DNA from: Hydrangea macrophylla
Taxonomy: Eukaryota; Streptophyta; Magnoliopsida; Cornales; Hydrangeaceae
Length of the DNA stretch: 64,000 nucleotides
Assembly: GCA_033977485.1 (NCBI GenBank)
Contig: CM066984.1
Coordinates: 48,968,600 to 49,032,599, forward strand
Reading direction: 5' to 3'
The position numbers were made by a program, and so were the translations under genes. Positions 30,598 through 40,580 of this stretch are shown here, piece by piece; the stretch's first letter is position 1; each line of letters starts with the position of its first letter. Below the pieces are notes generated by a model. That model made no database searches, had not been told where the DNA came from, and saw nothing but the letters and a program-made list of their open reading frames with translations.

Positions 30598-33500
30598 TAA
30601 AAACGTCTATGGGATGGTTTTCTCTTACCTGAAGAACCCGAATGAGAATTCTTCTTACTCTTTGGCTTACCATGGCTAGGTGACGGCCTTGATCTAGATG
30701 GAGTTGAGATATCATGCAGTGGATTGCTTCTTGGCTCATCATTGTTATAATCTTTACCTTCTTCAATTGCATCAGAGGTAGTTTTTGTATTGCAATTTGA
30801 TTGAGTTCCCTTGTCAATTTGTTCATTTGATGATGAGAGAGCCAATAAGATCGGAGAAGAGACCTCCCCAGTAGTTTCCTGTAAATATTTTCCAGTTTCC
30901 TCTCGAGTAACTGAATGTTGAAGGCATTCTCCCCCAGCACTAGTCTCCATCAAATCCTTAGCAACCATCAGATCTTTATTCTGTCCACTAGGCTCTAGTT
31001 GTCTGTCTTGACCTTGAGCAGTATCAACTCCAATGTCACTTGGTCTGGGTATCTCATTAGAACTAGAAGATATATTCCCAGTGCTTGGAGAATAGACTAG
31101 TATTTGCTCTCTAGACAATTCCTCTAATTTCGTCTTCGTATCTTGATCTTCCCCTTCAACCTCTTCCATATGTATATCCAATGCATTGAACTGATTAGTG
31201 TTCACAAGACTGGGAGGATCCACACTGGAGAATTTATAGGAGGGGTCTGCTATAACCATGGTTTGGTTTGATGTAGATGGATTGTTAGGGGGATTATGTG
31301 CACCCACAGATTTACCTTTTCCTCTTTTCAACCAAGTGCCCTCCCCTTGTTCACTAAGATTCTGTTGGTTCATATTGGGATTGGTTGATAGTTGCTGGAT
31401 CCTAGCACAGTTATGCCCAAACCTTTTACATTTTGTACATTTGAGAGGGAGCCATTGGTATTCCACACGAAGGGTAATAATCTCATGCTCCCCACTAATA
31501 GGGTCCTCAACCTCAATCTCAAAAGATTTAAGAATATCTTCTGCTGCATCAATTTCAATACAAAGTCTAGCAAAAGAAATCCTGTGGCAATTAGCTGTTA
31601 ATTTATCAACATGTAGTGGATGGCCTATAGCACTTGCTATTAGGCTGAAGCCTTCAGGAGTCCAATACTCAAGGGGAATGTTATATATGTGCACCCAGAC
31701 TGGTATGGTAGATTGTGGCTCCTTGTTCAATAATAAACCAGGTTGCCATTGCTTCAAGATAATTGGCTGACCTGCCATATGCCATGGCCCTCCTTCAAGA
31801 ATAGTATCACTTGCCTCTTTACCATCAAACTTGAAGAAAAAATAACCGGAATCCGTGGCAAGGAAATCAACTAATCCCATTTTAGCCCAATGCTTGTTGG
31901 CTGAATTTTTAACAAGAGTGTAAGGAAGTTTTTTTCCAATAAAATAGCCCACTAAGGTGGACTCCCAACCTTTACTTCCCTCAACAGTGAGTCTCTTTGG
32001 GACATTAACCCGACACCTATCAGGCCCAACTCTTGGCTTTGAGGGGCATAGCATAAAGCCATCCTGAGTTTTTCTTTTGAGAAGACCAACCCAGTTTGTA
32101 GTGTGGTTAGTAGAAGCCACTGCCGTGCCAATAACTTGCTGAACATGAGGCTTAGTTGTAGAAACACTATATATTTGAGACCCTAAATTTGCTCCGGGTC
32201 CTACCACTTTGACTTTAGCAGGCGCATGAGCAGCTGGAGAGGTTAATTGATGCAAAATCGAATGTGTATTGTAAGCAGAAGGAGCCACGTGGTTATTCCC
32301 CATAGGAAGTGGAGAGTGTACATTGAAATCATGTGACACTTGGTGCACAGGACCACCTACTACCGAAATTGTAACAGCCGCTGTACCATCCTTAGGGCCC
32401 TCATCCAATTTACCTTGGGCACCCACTTGGCCATTGCGTTCGAAATCAGTAGACAAGGCGCCGGGAAAACCGGGTGTGGCAGAGGATCCCATGTGCCTAG
32501 CCTTGACTTTTTGAGGCTCTTGCAGCTTGTTAACCTGTAGAGGTTGGCCAGTAGACTCCACGCGCCCATGTGCCTGGTCAGACTTAGAGAAATTAGCCGA
32601 CATAATCCCTGAAATTGCAGATAAAGTTGGCACTCCCACTTGCGCACTAACAGCTGTGGGTAAAGGAGTTTGAATCCCTCCAATGTTACCGTTTGATTTA
32701 ACGGTAGTAATACTCGACGCAAACTCTTTGGAAAGCGTGCTGGTCTCTATGGCTGGATCAACAAGAGGGTTTGAAACATTAGAGGGAGCTAAATCTTGAA
32801 CTCTACCTCCACCATAACTTTCGGACACACTATTGTTTATATCAGATGAACCAACAGGACCCTCCACCATTCCAGAAGTTGGTAGGGGAGCTCCAGGACA
32901 TAAATCGAAAGGTTCAAACTGATTTTCCCTCCAGTTCCTCCCTCCTATATTCCCATTTCCTTGTTTGGGTTTACTGGCTTCTTGCTGGGATTTAATCCTC
33001 TCCATTTCAGCCACCATTTTCTGAATATGAACTTGAGCAGCATCAAGATCTTTTCTAAGAAGCTCGTTAGATGTTATAGAACCAGAGACCCCCAATTTGT
33101 CTTGACAATGAATTTCTTGAATACTATCATCACTAATTGAATACACTTCAGTTCGGGAAGGATTAGAAATAATGAAATCACCTGAAATCTTTTCCTTACC
33201 AGCAGCTTTGATCTTCCTCTTAAGAATCTCATTAGAATCTTGAACAGACTCAAAACAATTACCTTTCATAGGTGTACCATTTTCAAAATCACCTTGCCGG
33301 GAGAGACCATATTTCCTATCTTCATGTAATTCAAGATCTTCATCAGAATCTCCATTAGAATGAGAATTTGAGATGACAATCTTCCCTTCACCAGCATCCT
33401 TAGACTCACAGGAAACATCCATACCATGTTCAAGCAAAGAACTTGAAGAGCCATCCATACAATGGTAATTCAGAGTACCACTATTTGGCTTGGCAACATT

Positions 33501-33776
33501 AAGAACATGAACCACCCCTTCAGATTGGGTAGCAGCAATTGTAGACCCATCTCTAAGTTGCACAGAACCATCTCCTTTGAAAAGGTATTTACTAGCTATT
33601 TTAGGAGAAATGACAGATTGAGCATCCAAATTCAGGGCATCACACACATAAGAAGTCTCCTTAGCAGCATTTGGACCCTTGGCCTTAGTAGAGATTGAAG
33701 AGCTAATAGCTTGCTTAGACTTATTGAGAGAAGAAGGAGAAGGAGAAGAACCAGAAATCCTCCCTTTCTTACCCAT
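30597..33776 (-). CDS. LINE-C ORF1, ~1,059-residue RNA-binding protein
   Basis: Uninterrupted. Start placed at MGKKGRISG (33776), shared with LINE-K; the upstream ATG at 33803 is not conserved. Layout: Ser-rich N-terminus with SSPSPSSLNKSKQ; FIISNPSRTEVYSI at ~205; a heptad-like segment (LRKDLDAAQVHIQKMVAEME) at ~240; a long low-complexity linker; DUF4283 at ~600-760 (GYFIGKKLPYTLVK, LATDSGYFFFKF, LEGGPWHMAGQP, WVHIYNIPLEYW); knuckle CTKCKRFGHNC at ~785; a basic end SGSSGKRKPSHRRF. Two to three times longer than many plant L1 ORF1 proteins. Presumed to coat element RNA; not shown. Confidence 0.88.
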   Translation of the reverse strand: MGKKGRISGSSPSPSSLNKSKQAISSSISTKAKGPNAAKETSYVCDALNLDAQSVISPKIASKYLFKGDGSVQLRDGSTIAATQSEGVVHVLNVAKPNSGTLNYHCMDGSSSSLLEHGMDVSCESKDAGEGKIVISNSHSNGDSDEDLELHEDRKYGLSRQGDFENGTPMKGNCFESVQDSNEILKRKIKAAGKEKISGDFIISNPSRTEVYSISDDSIQEIHCQDKLGVSGSITSNELLRKDLDAAQVHIQKMVAEMERIKSQQEASKPKQGNGNIGGRNWRENQFEPFDLCPGAPLPTSGMVEGPVGSSDINNSVSESYGGGRVQDLAPSNVSNPLVDPAIETSTLSKEFASSITTVKSNGNIGGIQTPLPTAVSAQVGVPTLSAISGIMSANFSKSDQAHGRVESTGQPLQVNKLQEPQKVKARHMGSSATPGFPGALSTDFERNGQVGAQGKLDEGPKDGTAAVTISVVGGPVHQVSHDFNVHSPLPMGNNHVAPSAYNTHSILHQLTSPAAHAPAKVKVVGPGANLGSQIYSVSTTKPHVQQVIGTAVASTNHTTNWVGLLKRKTQDGFMLCPSKPRVGPDRCRVNVPKRLTVEGSKGWESTLVGYFIGKKLPYTLVKNSANKHWAKMGLVDFLATDSGYFFFKFDGKEASDTILEGGPWHMAGQPIILKQWQPGLLLNKEPQSTIPVWVHIYNIPLEYWTPEGFSLIASAIGHPLHVDKLTANCHRISFARLCIEIDAAEDILKSFEIEVEDPISGEHEIITLRVEYQWLPLKCTKCKRFGHNCARIQQLSTNPNMNQQNLSEQGEGTWLKRGKGKSVGAHNPPNNPSTSNQTMVIADPSYKFSSVDPPSLVNTNQFNALDIHMEEVEGEDQDTKTKLEELSREQILVYSPSTGNISSSSNEIPRPSDIGVDTAQGQDRQLEPSGQNKDLMVAKDLMETSAGGECLQHSVTREETGKYLQETTGEVSSPILLALSSSNEQIDKGTQSNCNTKTTSDAIEEGKDYNNDEPRSNPLHDISTPSRSRPSPSHGKPKSKKNSHSGSSGKRKPSHRRF

Positions 33777-33811
33777 TACAGGACATAAAACAGCATAACA
33801 CACACATTCCT

Positions 33812-33835
33812 AGAGAGAGGGAAGAGCTTCTCTCT
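33812..33835 (-). other. LINE-C 5' terminal hairpin
   Basis: Perfect 7-bp stem AGAGAGA / TCTCTCT with the loop AGCTCTTCCC. It sits 36 bases upstream of the ORF1 ATG. Confidence 0.65.
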
Positions 33836-33870
33836 CTAAAGACCCAAATCGAATAGCCCGACCAATGATA

Positions 33871-33902
33871 TCGAGTTTCTCATCCTTCATTGTGGTGTCT
33901 TC
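33871..33902. other. gypsy-LTR-like filler at LINE-C 5' junction
   Basis: 32 bases matching the gypsy-1 LTR segment at 5553-5584 (tcgagtttt ... gtggcgtcttc) with four mismatches by eye. It lies between the LINE-C 5' end and its right target duplication, so it is part of the inserted DNA and not of the LINE-B target. Confidence 0.6.
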
Positions 33903-33907
33903 TTTGT

Positions 33908-33953
33908 AATCTATTCGCAATAAATTCCCCAAAAAAAAATCTATTCGCAATAA
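33908..33953. repeat. 14-nt A-tailed micro-insertion with 16-bp duplication
   Basis: AATCTATTCGCAATAA occurs at 33908-33923 and again at 33938-33953; between them lies ATTCCCCAAAAAAA. The insert resembles the last bases of a plus-oriented LINE 3' end (CATTTTCCGAAAA). The 30-bp gain keeps LINE-B ORF2 in frame (adds FFFGEFIANR). The left copy overlaps the LINE-C target duplication. Confidence 0.7.
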
Positions 33954-35556
33954 TTTTAGAGATACATTTGTAAATGGTATTACAACAAGATAAGGGTCTA
34001 AAATCCCCCATCTTAGAAGGGTTGGGCACTTTCGGAATCAGAGCAATGATGGTAGCATTAGACTCTCGTAACAAATCTCCCGAATTAAAAAATTCTTGAA
34101 TAGCTTCAATGACAGTAGACCCAACAGTAGTCCAAGATTTTTCAAAGAAATAAGCATTAAAACCATCAGGGCCAGGGGCCTTGTTGTCATGCAGGCTAAA
34201 CAGGGTGTGTTTAATCTCATCAGAAGAGGGGATTCTATCAAGGTCCTCCAACAAATTTTCTGGTATCCTTTTAAAGATAACCCTTCTAAGAGCATTATTT
34301 CCTGGATATTGGTTATTAGAGGTAGTGTCCAGTAAATCTTTAAAATGCCTGACCGCCTCAACTTTAGCTTCCTCAATGTTGCAAGTAAAGGAGCCATCAG
34401 GTTTCTCAAGTTTGAAAATCCTTTTCCTATTTCTCCTATTTTTAATGTGTTGAAAGAAGAATTTAGAGTTTTTGTCTCCTGCTTCTAGCCATTGAATTCT
34501 CGATTTCTGCTTAAGGGTTTCTTCCTCAATCCAAATAGCTTTCATAAAATCAGATAAACATTGTTTTTGTTTGGAGATAAGAGAAGGACAACAAGGATTT
34601 TTAAGGAGGTCAGACTGAACCACTTTAAGGTCGGACCTAGCTTTATCGGCTAACAACTTTTCTTTCCCTACAAAGCTTTTACTAAGGCATTTCAATTCAT
34701 GTTTAACAAGTCTAAGCTTATGACATACTTGGTACTGAGAAGTACCATTAACAGTAGTATTCCAAGCATTCGACACTGTAGGATTATAAGCATCAAGTTG
34801 AGTCCAAAAATTAAAGAATTTAAAAGATTTACCCTTTCTCCTAGCAATTTTATCAACGTAGAAAACAAGAGGAGAGTGGTCAGACATACCTGGTTCATGA
34901 AAATGAACATAGGAATCATTGAAATTATCCATCCATGTTTGATTAACCAGAGCTCTATCCAATTTCCTTTGAGTATAGTTTGGTCTACCATATCTACGAT
35001 TACTCCAGGTAAAAAACTCTCCCAGAAATCTCAAGTCAGTTAAACAAAGAGAGTTAACCACAAGCTTGAAGTCAGTAATATCAGAGTTTAATCCAAAGTT
35101 TTGCTCAGAGACTTCATTGGTATTTAAAACCACATTGAAGTCTCCAAGAAAAACTTGGTTTATATTTGATGTAAATTTGGAATTTTACTCCGACCAAAGA
35201 CTTTTCCTTTCCTGTCCTGTATTAAAACCGTATATAAATGATGCCTCAAATTGAGCACTATAATCATCATTAGCAATGTGAACGTGAATAATTTGGGGAG
35301 AGACACTGACAACAGTAAGGTTGATCTTGTCAGGGTTCCAACCCCCCCAGATTCTCCCAACAGAATCTGGGGAGCTGTTTGAGATATAGTTCCAGTCCTT
35401 GAAGACTTTCTTCTTAATATTATCCTCATTAATCATCCTAACTTTAGTTTCAATAAGGCCAAGGACATCAATATTATTTTCATAGATAAACTTAGCAACC
35501 TCAAATTGTTTAGAGGGGAGGTTAAGACCCCTAATATTCCAGCAGCTTAATATCAT
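33913..35556 (-). pseudogene. LINE-B ORF2, endonuclease to start of RT
   Basis: Starts SCWNIRGLNLPSKQ at 35556 with the stop/start overlap TAATG. It has LIETKV and, after one TAA at 35185-35187 (behind KSLWSE), LGDFNVVLN, KLDRALVN and GMSDHSPLVFYVD in the same frame. The linker has QWLEAGDKNSKFFFQHI and HDNKAPGPDGFNAYFFEKSW; the RT start is FRPLSCCNTIYKCISKIIANR. It then runs through the micro-insertion into the LINE-C duplication. Confidence 0.85.
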
Positions 35557-38500
35557 TAAAAACGATGATGAGATTGTTTCCTCTTACCTGAGGACCCTGA
35601 ATGTTTGTTCTTTCTCTTTTGTTTAGCCTTTCCCGAGCCTTGAGGAGAGGGAGAATGTTTGAGATACACTGGATCTGATCTACTATCTCCATTACTATTC
35701 AGCATCTCATCTTCAGATTGGGATTCCATATCTTCAAGTTCCTCAGAGAAAGGGTGTTCCATAGCAGAACCTCCTTGCCCTGAGGTATTAATGGCCATGG
35801 AGCTAGAAGGCTGCTGAGATAGATGAGGCTGATCTTTGGCACTATTAATATGCACTAAAGATGAAGACTGAAGCATTGAAGCTATCCCCTTATCAGGATT
35901 AGAATGTTGAATAGAGGGAACTTTACAGTGTTGATCAACCAACTCTTCACAGTCTGCACTAATATCCTCTGGCTTGGATTCATCAATGGTATTATGCATC
36001 TCCTCAAACTTAGATTCATTCATATTGAGAGCTATACCTTGAGGGTTCGCATTGTCTACCACAATTGCTGGAGGACAACTCAATTCACCTTCCACATTTG
36101 TAGCTTCCTCTAAAGAGGAGAACCTGTTGCCGTTAGCATTAATGGGAATAGGATTAGGAGGGACAGGAGATTTGGAGGAAACTACTGTACAGAACTCAGG
36201 ATTAGCTGCTACTATAGGAGCAGTAGTAGCTGCACCAAAAGTGGATGAGCTAGAAAGATTAACAATTTTCCCTTTGTCTTTAAATTTCCAATCCCCTTCG
36301 TATTGTGTCTGAGTAGTGGGGGGGTTTTTCTGAGCAGGAATTGGAGCCTTAGGTAACTTTGAACAGTCATGCCCAAATTTTTTACATTTGGCACACCGGA
36401 GAGGGGTCCATTGGTACTGCAGTGGAAGGTAAATTGGCTCAATTTCTCTAGTAATAGGATCCTCAAAATCAATCACAAGATCTTTAACCAATTCTTGCTT
36501 AGCATTTAACTCAATGCAGATACGAGCATAGGAGATTCTCCTGCATTCTGCTGTAACCTTGGCAACATGTAATGGCTTCCCTATAGCACTAGCTATGTGA
36601 CTCAGCCCTAAGGGGTTCCAGAGCTCAAGAGGGATGTTATATATATGAACCCACACAGGAATTGTGGAGATGGATTCCTTGGAGAGAGTGAGGCCAGACT
36701 GCCATTTTCGCAAGATGATAGGTTGGCCACTCACATGCCATGGTCCTCCTTCCAGAACAGCCAAGCTCTCCTCCTCACTCTTGAATTTAAAGAAGAAAAA
36801 ACCAGAATCAGTAGCCACCATATCATGGAGACCTCTCTTCCCCCATAATCTGTTAGTAGCATTTTTGACAAGAGAGTAGGGGAGCTTTTTTCCAATGAAA
36901 TAACCCACTAAAGAGTTGTGCCAAGGATGGCTTCCTTCAGTAAAAACCTCCTTTGGGATGCTAATATGTGAGCCTTCCTTACCTTCAAGAGGTTTAATAT
37001 AGCTCAGTTTGAAGCCACTTGAAGTCTTATTAGTAACCAAAGAAGCCCATGATTTAACAGGTCCAGCTGGGATTTTGCCTTGATCTAGGACGTTTGGGGA
37101 GCCAGCTTGAAAATCAGTAACCTTGGGAGAGTGAGCACAGTTAGGAACAGTAGATGAGGCCAAAGCAGACTCTACTTGAGAATGTGGTACTGGCTTTTGA
37201 TAAATTATAGTAGAGGAACTGTGAGGTTTAACTTTATTAACCAAGGGCCCATGTGAGTGGGACCCAAGAGTTGAAAAGTTATCCAACTGCACACGTGTAG
37301 CAGCTTGAGTAGGGTCAGCTGGATTAGTAGGCCCATGACTAGCACTGGTTTCGGGACAAGAAAAGGACACACCGCCTAAAATTAAAGGAGAAGTAGGGAC
37401 ATCCATGCATTTGTCTCTTACTACCAATGACACTTGTTGCTTAGAGTTACACACGCCCAAAGTGGTGACTTCATCCACAGTAAAGGAGCCCTCACCCACT
37501 TGATCTTGGATATCTGTGTGGACGTTGTGTGTAGGAATAGCAGTTGAGGCGCCGGACATAGCATAAAGTTGAGGCCTACGCGCTATGCATTCCTTGGGAA
37601 TAGCCGACACCACACCTGAACTTGCGGAAAAGGCTGCCAAGCCCATGTGCACTGGTAAGACTTTCAAGCTGGACAGGTTTCCAATGTTACCGTTGGGGCT
37701 CACGTGAATGCCATTTTCCACAAACACATTGGGAGTAACATTTGATGATGAATCCGGATCAAAAAGAGGGCTTGAAACGAATGCTAAGTCTGAATTTATC
37801 TGGGGTATAGGGAGTTTCATAGACTCTTCAGCCGTATGGTTTCCTTGCCCATCCTCCTTTGGATATGCAGCCGTAAAAGGAACCGGATCAGGACAGATGT
37901 CGAATTGGTCAAACTGATTAGCTTGCCAATTAGTTCTGCTAACATCAGTGCCTAATCCTCCCCTTTTCCCATTGTACCTATATGGGGTTCTTCCAGCCTT
38001 AGAGGCCCCCCCTCGAGATGTAATATTCAGATGGGGTCCAAGAGCAATTTCATTCTGATGTTCACTCAACTCAGCAAGACGGATTCGAAGCTGGGTGTTT
38101 TTATCCACCAATTTTGCATTAACTCTAAGAGATGCTTTGTAACCCACCTTGAGTGGATGATCTAAAGCCAAGTCCTCATCATCTTCTGCTTCAATTTCAG
38201 AACACTGGTCAATTCTAGCATTAACCTTTCCACCAAACTCAGGAGCAACAAAATCTTCACCCTTCTTCAAAGAACCAATGGATGCATTGCAGGAGGCTGA
38301 GTCTTGAGAAGCAACCTTCATTGTTGAAATAGCAGCACTTAAAGCTCCCTTTTTCTTTCTTCTCAGGATCTCCTTAGAGTCTTGAAGAGATTTGAAGGAG
38401 CTTTCTTCCACCGGATCTCTCACCTCTTCATCATCAGCTCTCGAATCTACCCAATCCTCTGGGAGTTCCAGTTCCTCTTCACTCAAAGATTCAACATGAA

Positions 38501-38666
38501 AACTAGCCCCATTTAGAGGAACATCATTGGGTGCGTTTGGAACTTCAGAGATCACAGAAATCCCATCATCTTTGATCTTGCTAATAACGGACTATGATAA
38601 TAAAACCTTTTGAAACAATACCTTCACCTACAGATATAGATCTAACTTTGTTAACTTGACCTTTCA
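35556..38666 (-). pseudogene. LINE-B ORF1, ~1,030 residues, N-terminal stop
   Basis: An ATG at 38666 opens MKGQVNKVRSISV, which meets a stop near 38590 and shifts; from 38555 the frame is open for 999 residues. Heptad-like LVDKNTQLRIRLAELSEHQN near residue 180 of that frame; DUF4283 at ~525-680 (GYFIGKKLPYSLVK, VATDSGFFFFKF, WVHIYNIPLELW); knuckle CAKCKKFGHDC at ~725; basic end SGSSGKRKQSHHRF. Apart from the N-terminal break it looks intact. Confidence 0.85.
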
Positions 38667-38791
38667 TCTTGACCTCCAAAAGAAAACAGAAAGAGATGGA
38701 GAGGGGGAAAGAAATAAGAAAGAAGAGAGTGATAGAGATAAAGTAAACAGATGAGGTTGAGGATGATGAAAACCAAGATTAACCAAAATCT

Positions 38792-38815
38792 AGAGAGAGG
38801 TAGGAGCTTCTCTCT
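38792..38815 (-). other. LINE-B 5' terminal hairpin
   Basis: Perfect 7-bp stem AGAGAGA / TCTCTCT, loop AGCTCCTACC. 38667-38791 between it and ORF1 is AG-rich 5' UTR on the plus strand (CT-rich in sense). Confidence 0.65.
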
Positions 38816-38861
38816 CTAGTCACCATTATCCAATTCATGAAATGTTCCTTCCAACATTATT

Positions 38862-39077
38862 GGAGCTGCTGTTAGTTACAAATTTCCAATTCTTGAAGCA
38901 ATTTTTCTTAACAAAGTTTTCGTTAACCTGCCTAACCTTGGTTTCAATGATCCCAAGAACATCCAGGTTATTTTCATAAATAAATTTGGCAACTTTAGCT
39001 TGCCTAAGGGGCTGGTTTAAGCCTCTAATATTCCAAAAGCTAATAATCATTAAAAACTGTGACGGGTTTGGTGGCAC
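38862..39077 (-). pseudogene. LINE-A ORF2 start
   Basis: Start codon at 39077 (TAATG overlap with the ORF1 stop), SFWNIRGLNQPLRQ, GIIETKVRQVNENF, running to the LINE-B insertion point; the next codons (GRIWIGW) are at 23849 and leftward. Confidence 0.85.
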
Positions 39078-40580
39078 TTACCTGAGGGAACCTGTAGGAG
39101 GTTCTGCTTATTCTTTTGCTTACCAGAGGGAGTTTCCCAATAGCACTAGTAATGTGACTTAGTCCTAGGGGGGTTCCATAATTCCAGAGGACTATTAAAA
39201 ATATATACCCAAACTGGGACTGTGGAGATGGCCTCTCTGGAAAGGGTAAGGCATGATTTCCATTTTCTCAATATTATAGGTTGTCCACTCACATGTCATG
39301 GCCCTCCTTCAAGAATAGCCAAACTTTCCTCCTCACAATTGAATTTAAAGAAGAAAAAACTTGAATCAGTAGCTACCATATCATGCAGACCCTTTTTCCC
39401 CCAAAGCCTTTCTGTAGCATTCTTGACTAGTGAGAAAGGGACTTTCTTCCCAATGAAATACCCCACAAGTGTATTATGCCAAGCATGGCTTCCTTCTATA
39501 AACACCTCCTTTGGGATACTGAGATGCTTGTTACCCTTCCCTTCCTACGGTTTTATGTAATTAAGCTTAAATCCTAAGGAATTCTGTGGGGTGACTAAAG
39601 AAGCCCAAGTTTTGGTGTGGTTATGGTTAAACAGCTTTTTAGTAGGCAGAATTTCAGAATTTGTGGTTAATGGTGGATCACTCACGGGCTGGTCACAATA
39701 GTTAGAAGAGTTTAGGGAATTTGGTAAAGAAGAACTTCCAACTAGACCAATAGCCTTGCTAGGAGGGTAAATAGGCAAGGGAGATCTAATGGTTTTATGT
39801 GTGTAAGTTTTTCCAATAAGCGCGGCATTAGCAGAAGTACCAGCTGGATGAATAGTGCACTGCTGAACCCCCATGTGCGCATCTGGCAAATTAAAATGTG
39901 GAGGAGATATAGTCAACTTTGGTGAATTAGTAGGAGACATACCTCCAGATTTTAAGGTAAAAAGTTGGCTGCCCATGTGCTTCTCCATCAGCTCGTCAGA
40001 ATTTTTGGGGCCAAGGACCGGTGCCATGGATGGGTTAGCTGTCTCATTTAGGCTGGAATTCCGAGACTGCCCTTGTTTAAAACCCCTATGAGTACTAATA
40101 ACATTAGGCGTGCAGTCCTCAATAAATTGAAGCTTGTACGAGTCAGTGGCATTCCCAGTAAGTGGGTTATCAATTAAAATAGGCAAATGACCGTTAGACT
40201 CATTTGTAGAAGAAGTGTGGGTCCCATGCTGAACAAACACCTTGGAGCCCGCAACTATTCTTATCTTTGAATCAAAAGAAGATATTTCACCTTCTTCTAT
40301 AGCCTGCCCATCTGCATTTATATCATGAACCTTGAAGGTTTTCCCACTCTCCATCATACTAGAATACGGGTTCAAATTTGTGGATTTCAAAATTTCCAAC
40401 TCATTTTGTAAATTTCGAATCAAAGTTTGAGCTGAAACAAGATCATTGTAGCTTGTCTTCTCCTCCAAAGGACAAAAGGCAGGTATAGGATGGGAAGGAG
40501 TTAGAACAGGTTCAAGTACCACATTTTCACTGATAGCCTTCATCTTTCTTTTTCGAATCTCATTAGAGTCTTGAATACCC
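39077..40580 (-). pseudogene. LINE-A ORF1, linker, DUF4283 and extreme C-terminus
   Basis: The frame continues from 40580 (GIQDSNEIRKRKMK). It has one TAG at 39545-39547 and a TGA in DUF4283 at ~39296 (Trp of the GGPWH motif lost). DUF4283 is recognisable (GYFIGKKVPFSLVK, VATDSSFFFFKF). After LELWNP and IGKLPL (~39135) the sequence jumps to the basic C-terminus (GKQKNKQNLLQ), so the rest of DUF4283, the zinc knuckle and the tail linker are deleted. Confidence 0.8.

Larger units (their letters stand above)
26777..33902 (-). mobile_element. LINE-C, nearly intact full-length LINE (~7.1 kb)
   Basis: Flanked by TTTGTAATCT at 26767-26776 and 33903-33912. 3' end: poly(T) from 26777, hairpin GGGGCATACCCC 26835-26846 with an adjacent TGTAC-N5-GTACA palindrome, 3' UTR to 26970. 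ORF2 26971-30597 has one stop; ORF1 30597-33776 is intact; the 5' hairpin is at 33812-33835. 33839-33870 is unassigned and 33871-33902 resembles gypsy LTR. It is the best candidate in the window for a recently active LINE. Confidence 0.9.
23850..38845 (-). mobile_element. LINE-B, full-length LINE (~7.2 kb) with nested insertions
   Basis: Bounded by a perfect 16-bp target duplication, TCCTTCCAACATTATT, at 23834-23849 and 38846-38861. Inside, from the 3' end: poly(T), 3' hairpin 23905-23916, 3' UTR to 24130, ORF2, solo LTR (24800-25434), ORF2, LINE-C (26777-33902), ORF2 start, ORF1, 5' hairpin 38792-38815. Removing the nested pieces leaves about 7.2 kb. A ~26-bp stretch between hairpin and duplication (38820-38845) is not shared with other copies. 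Confidence 0.9.
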
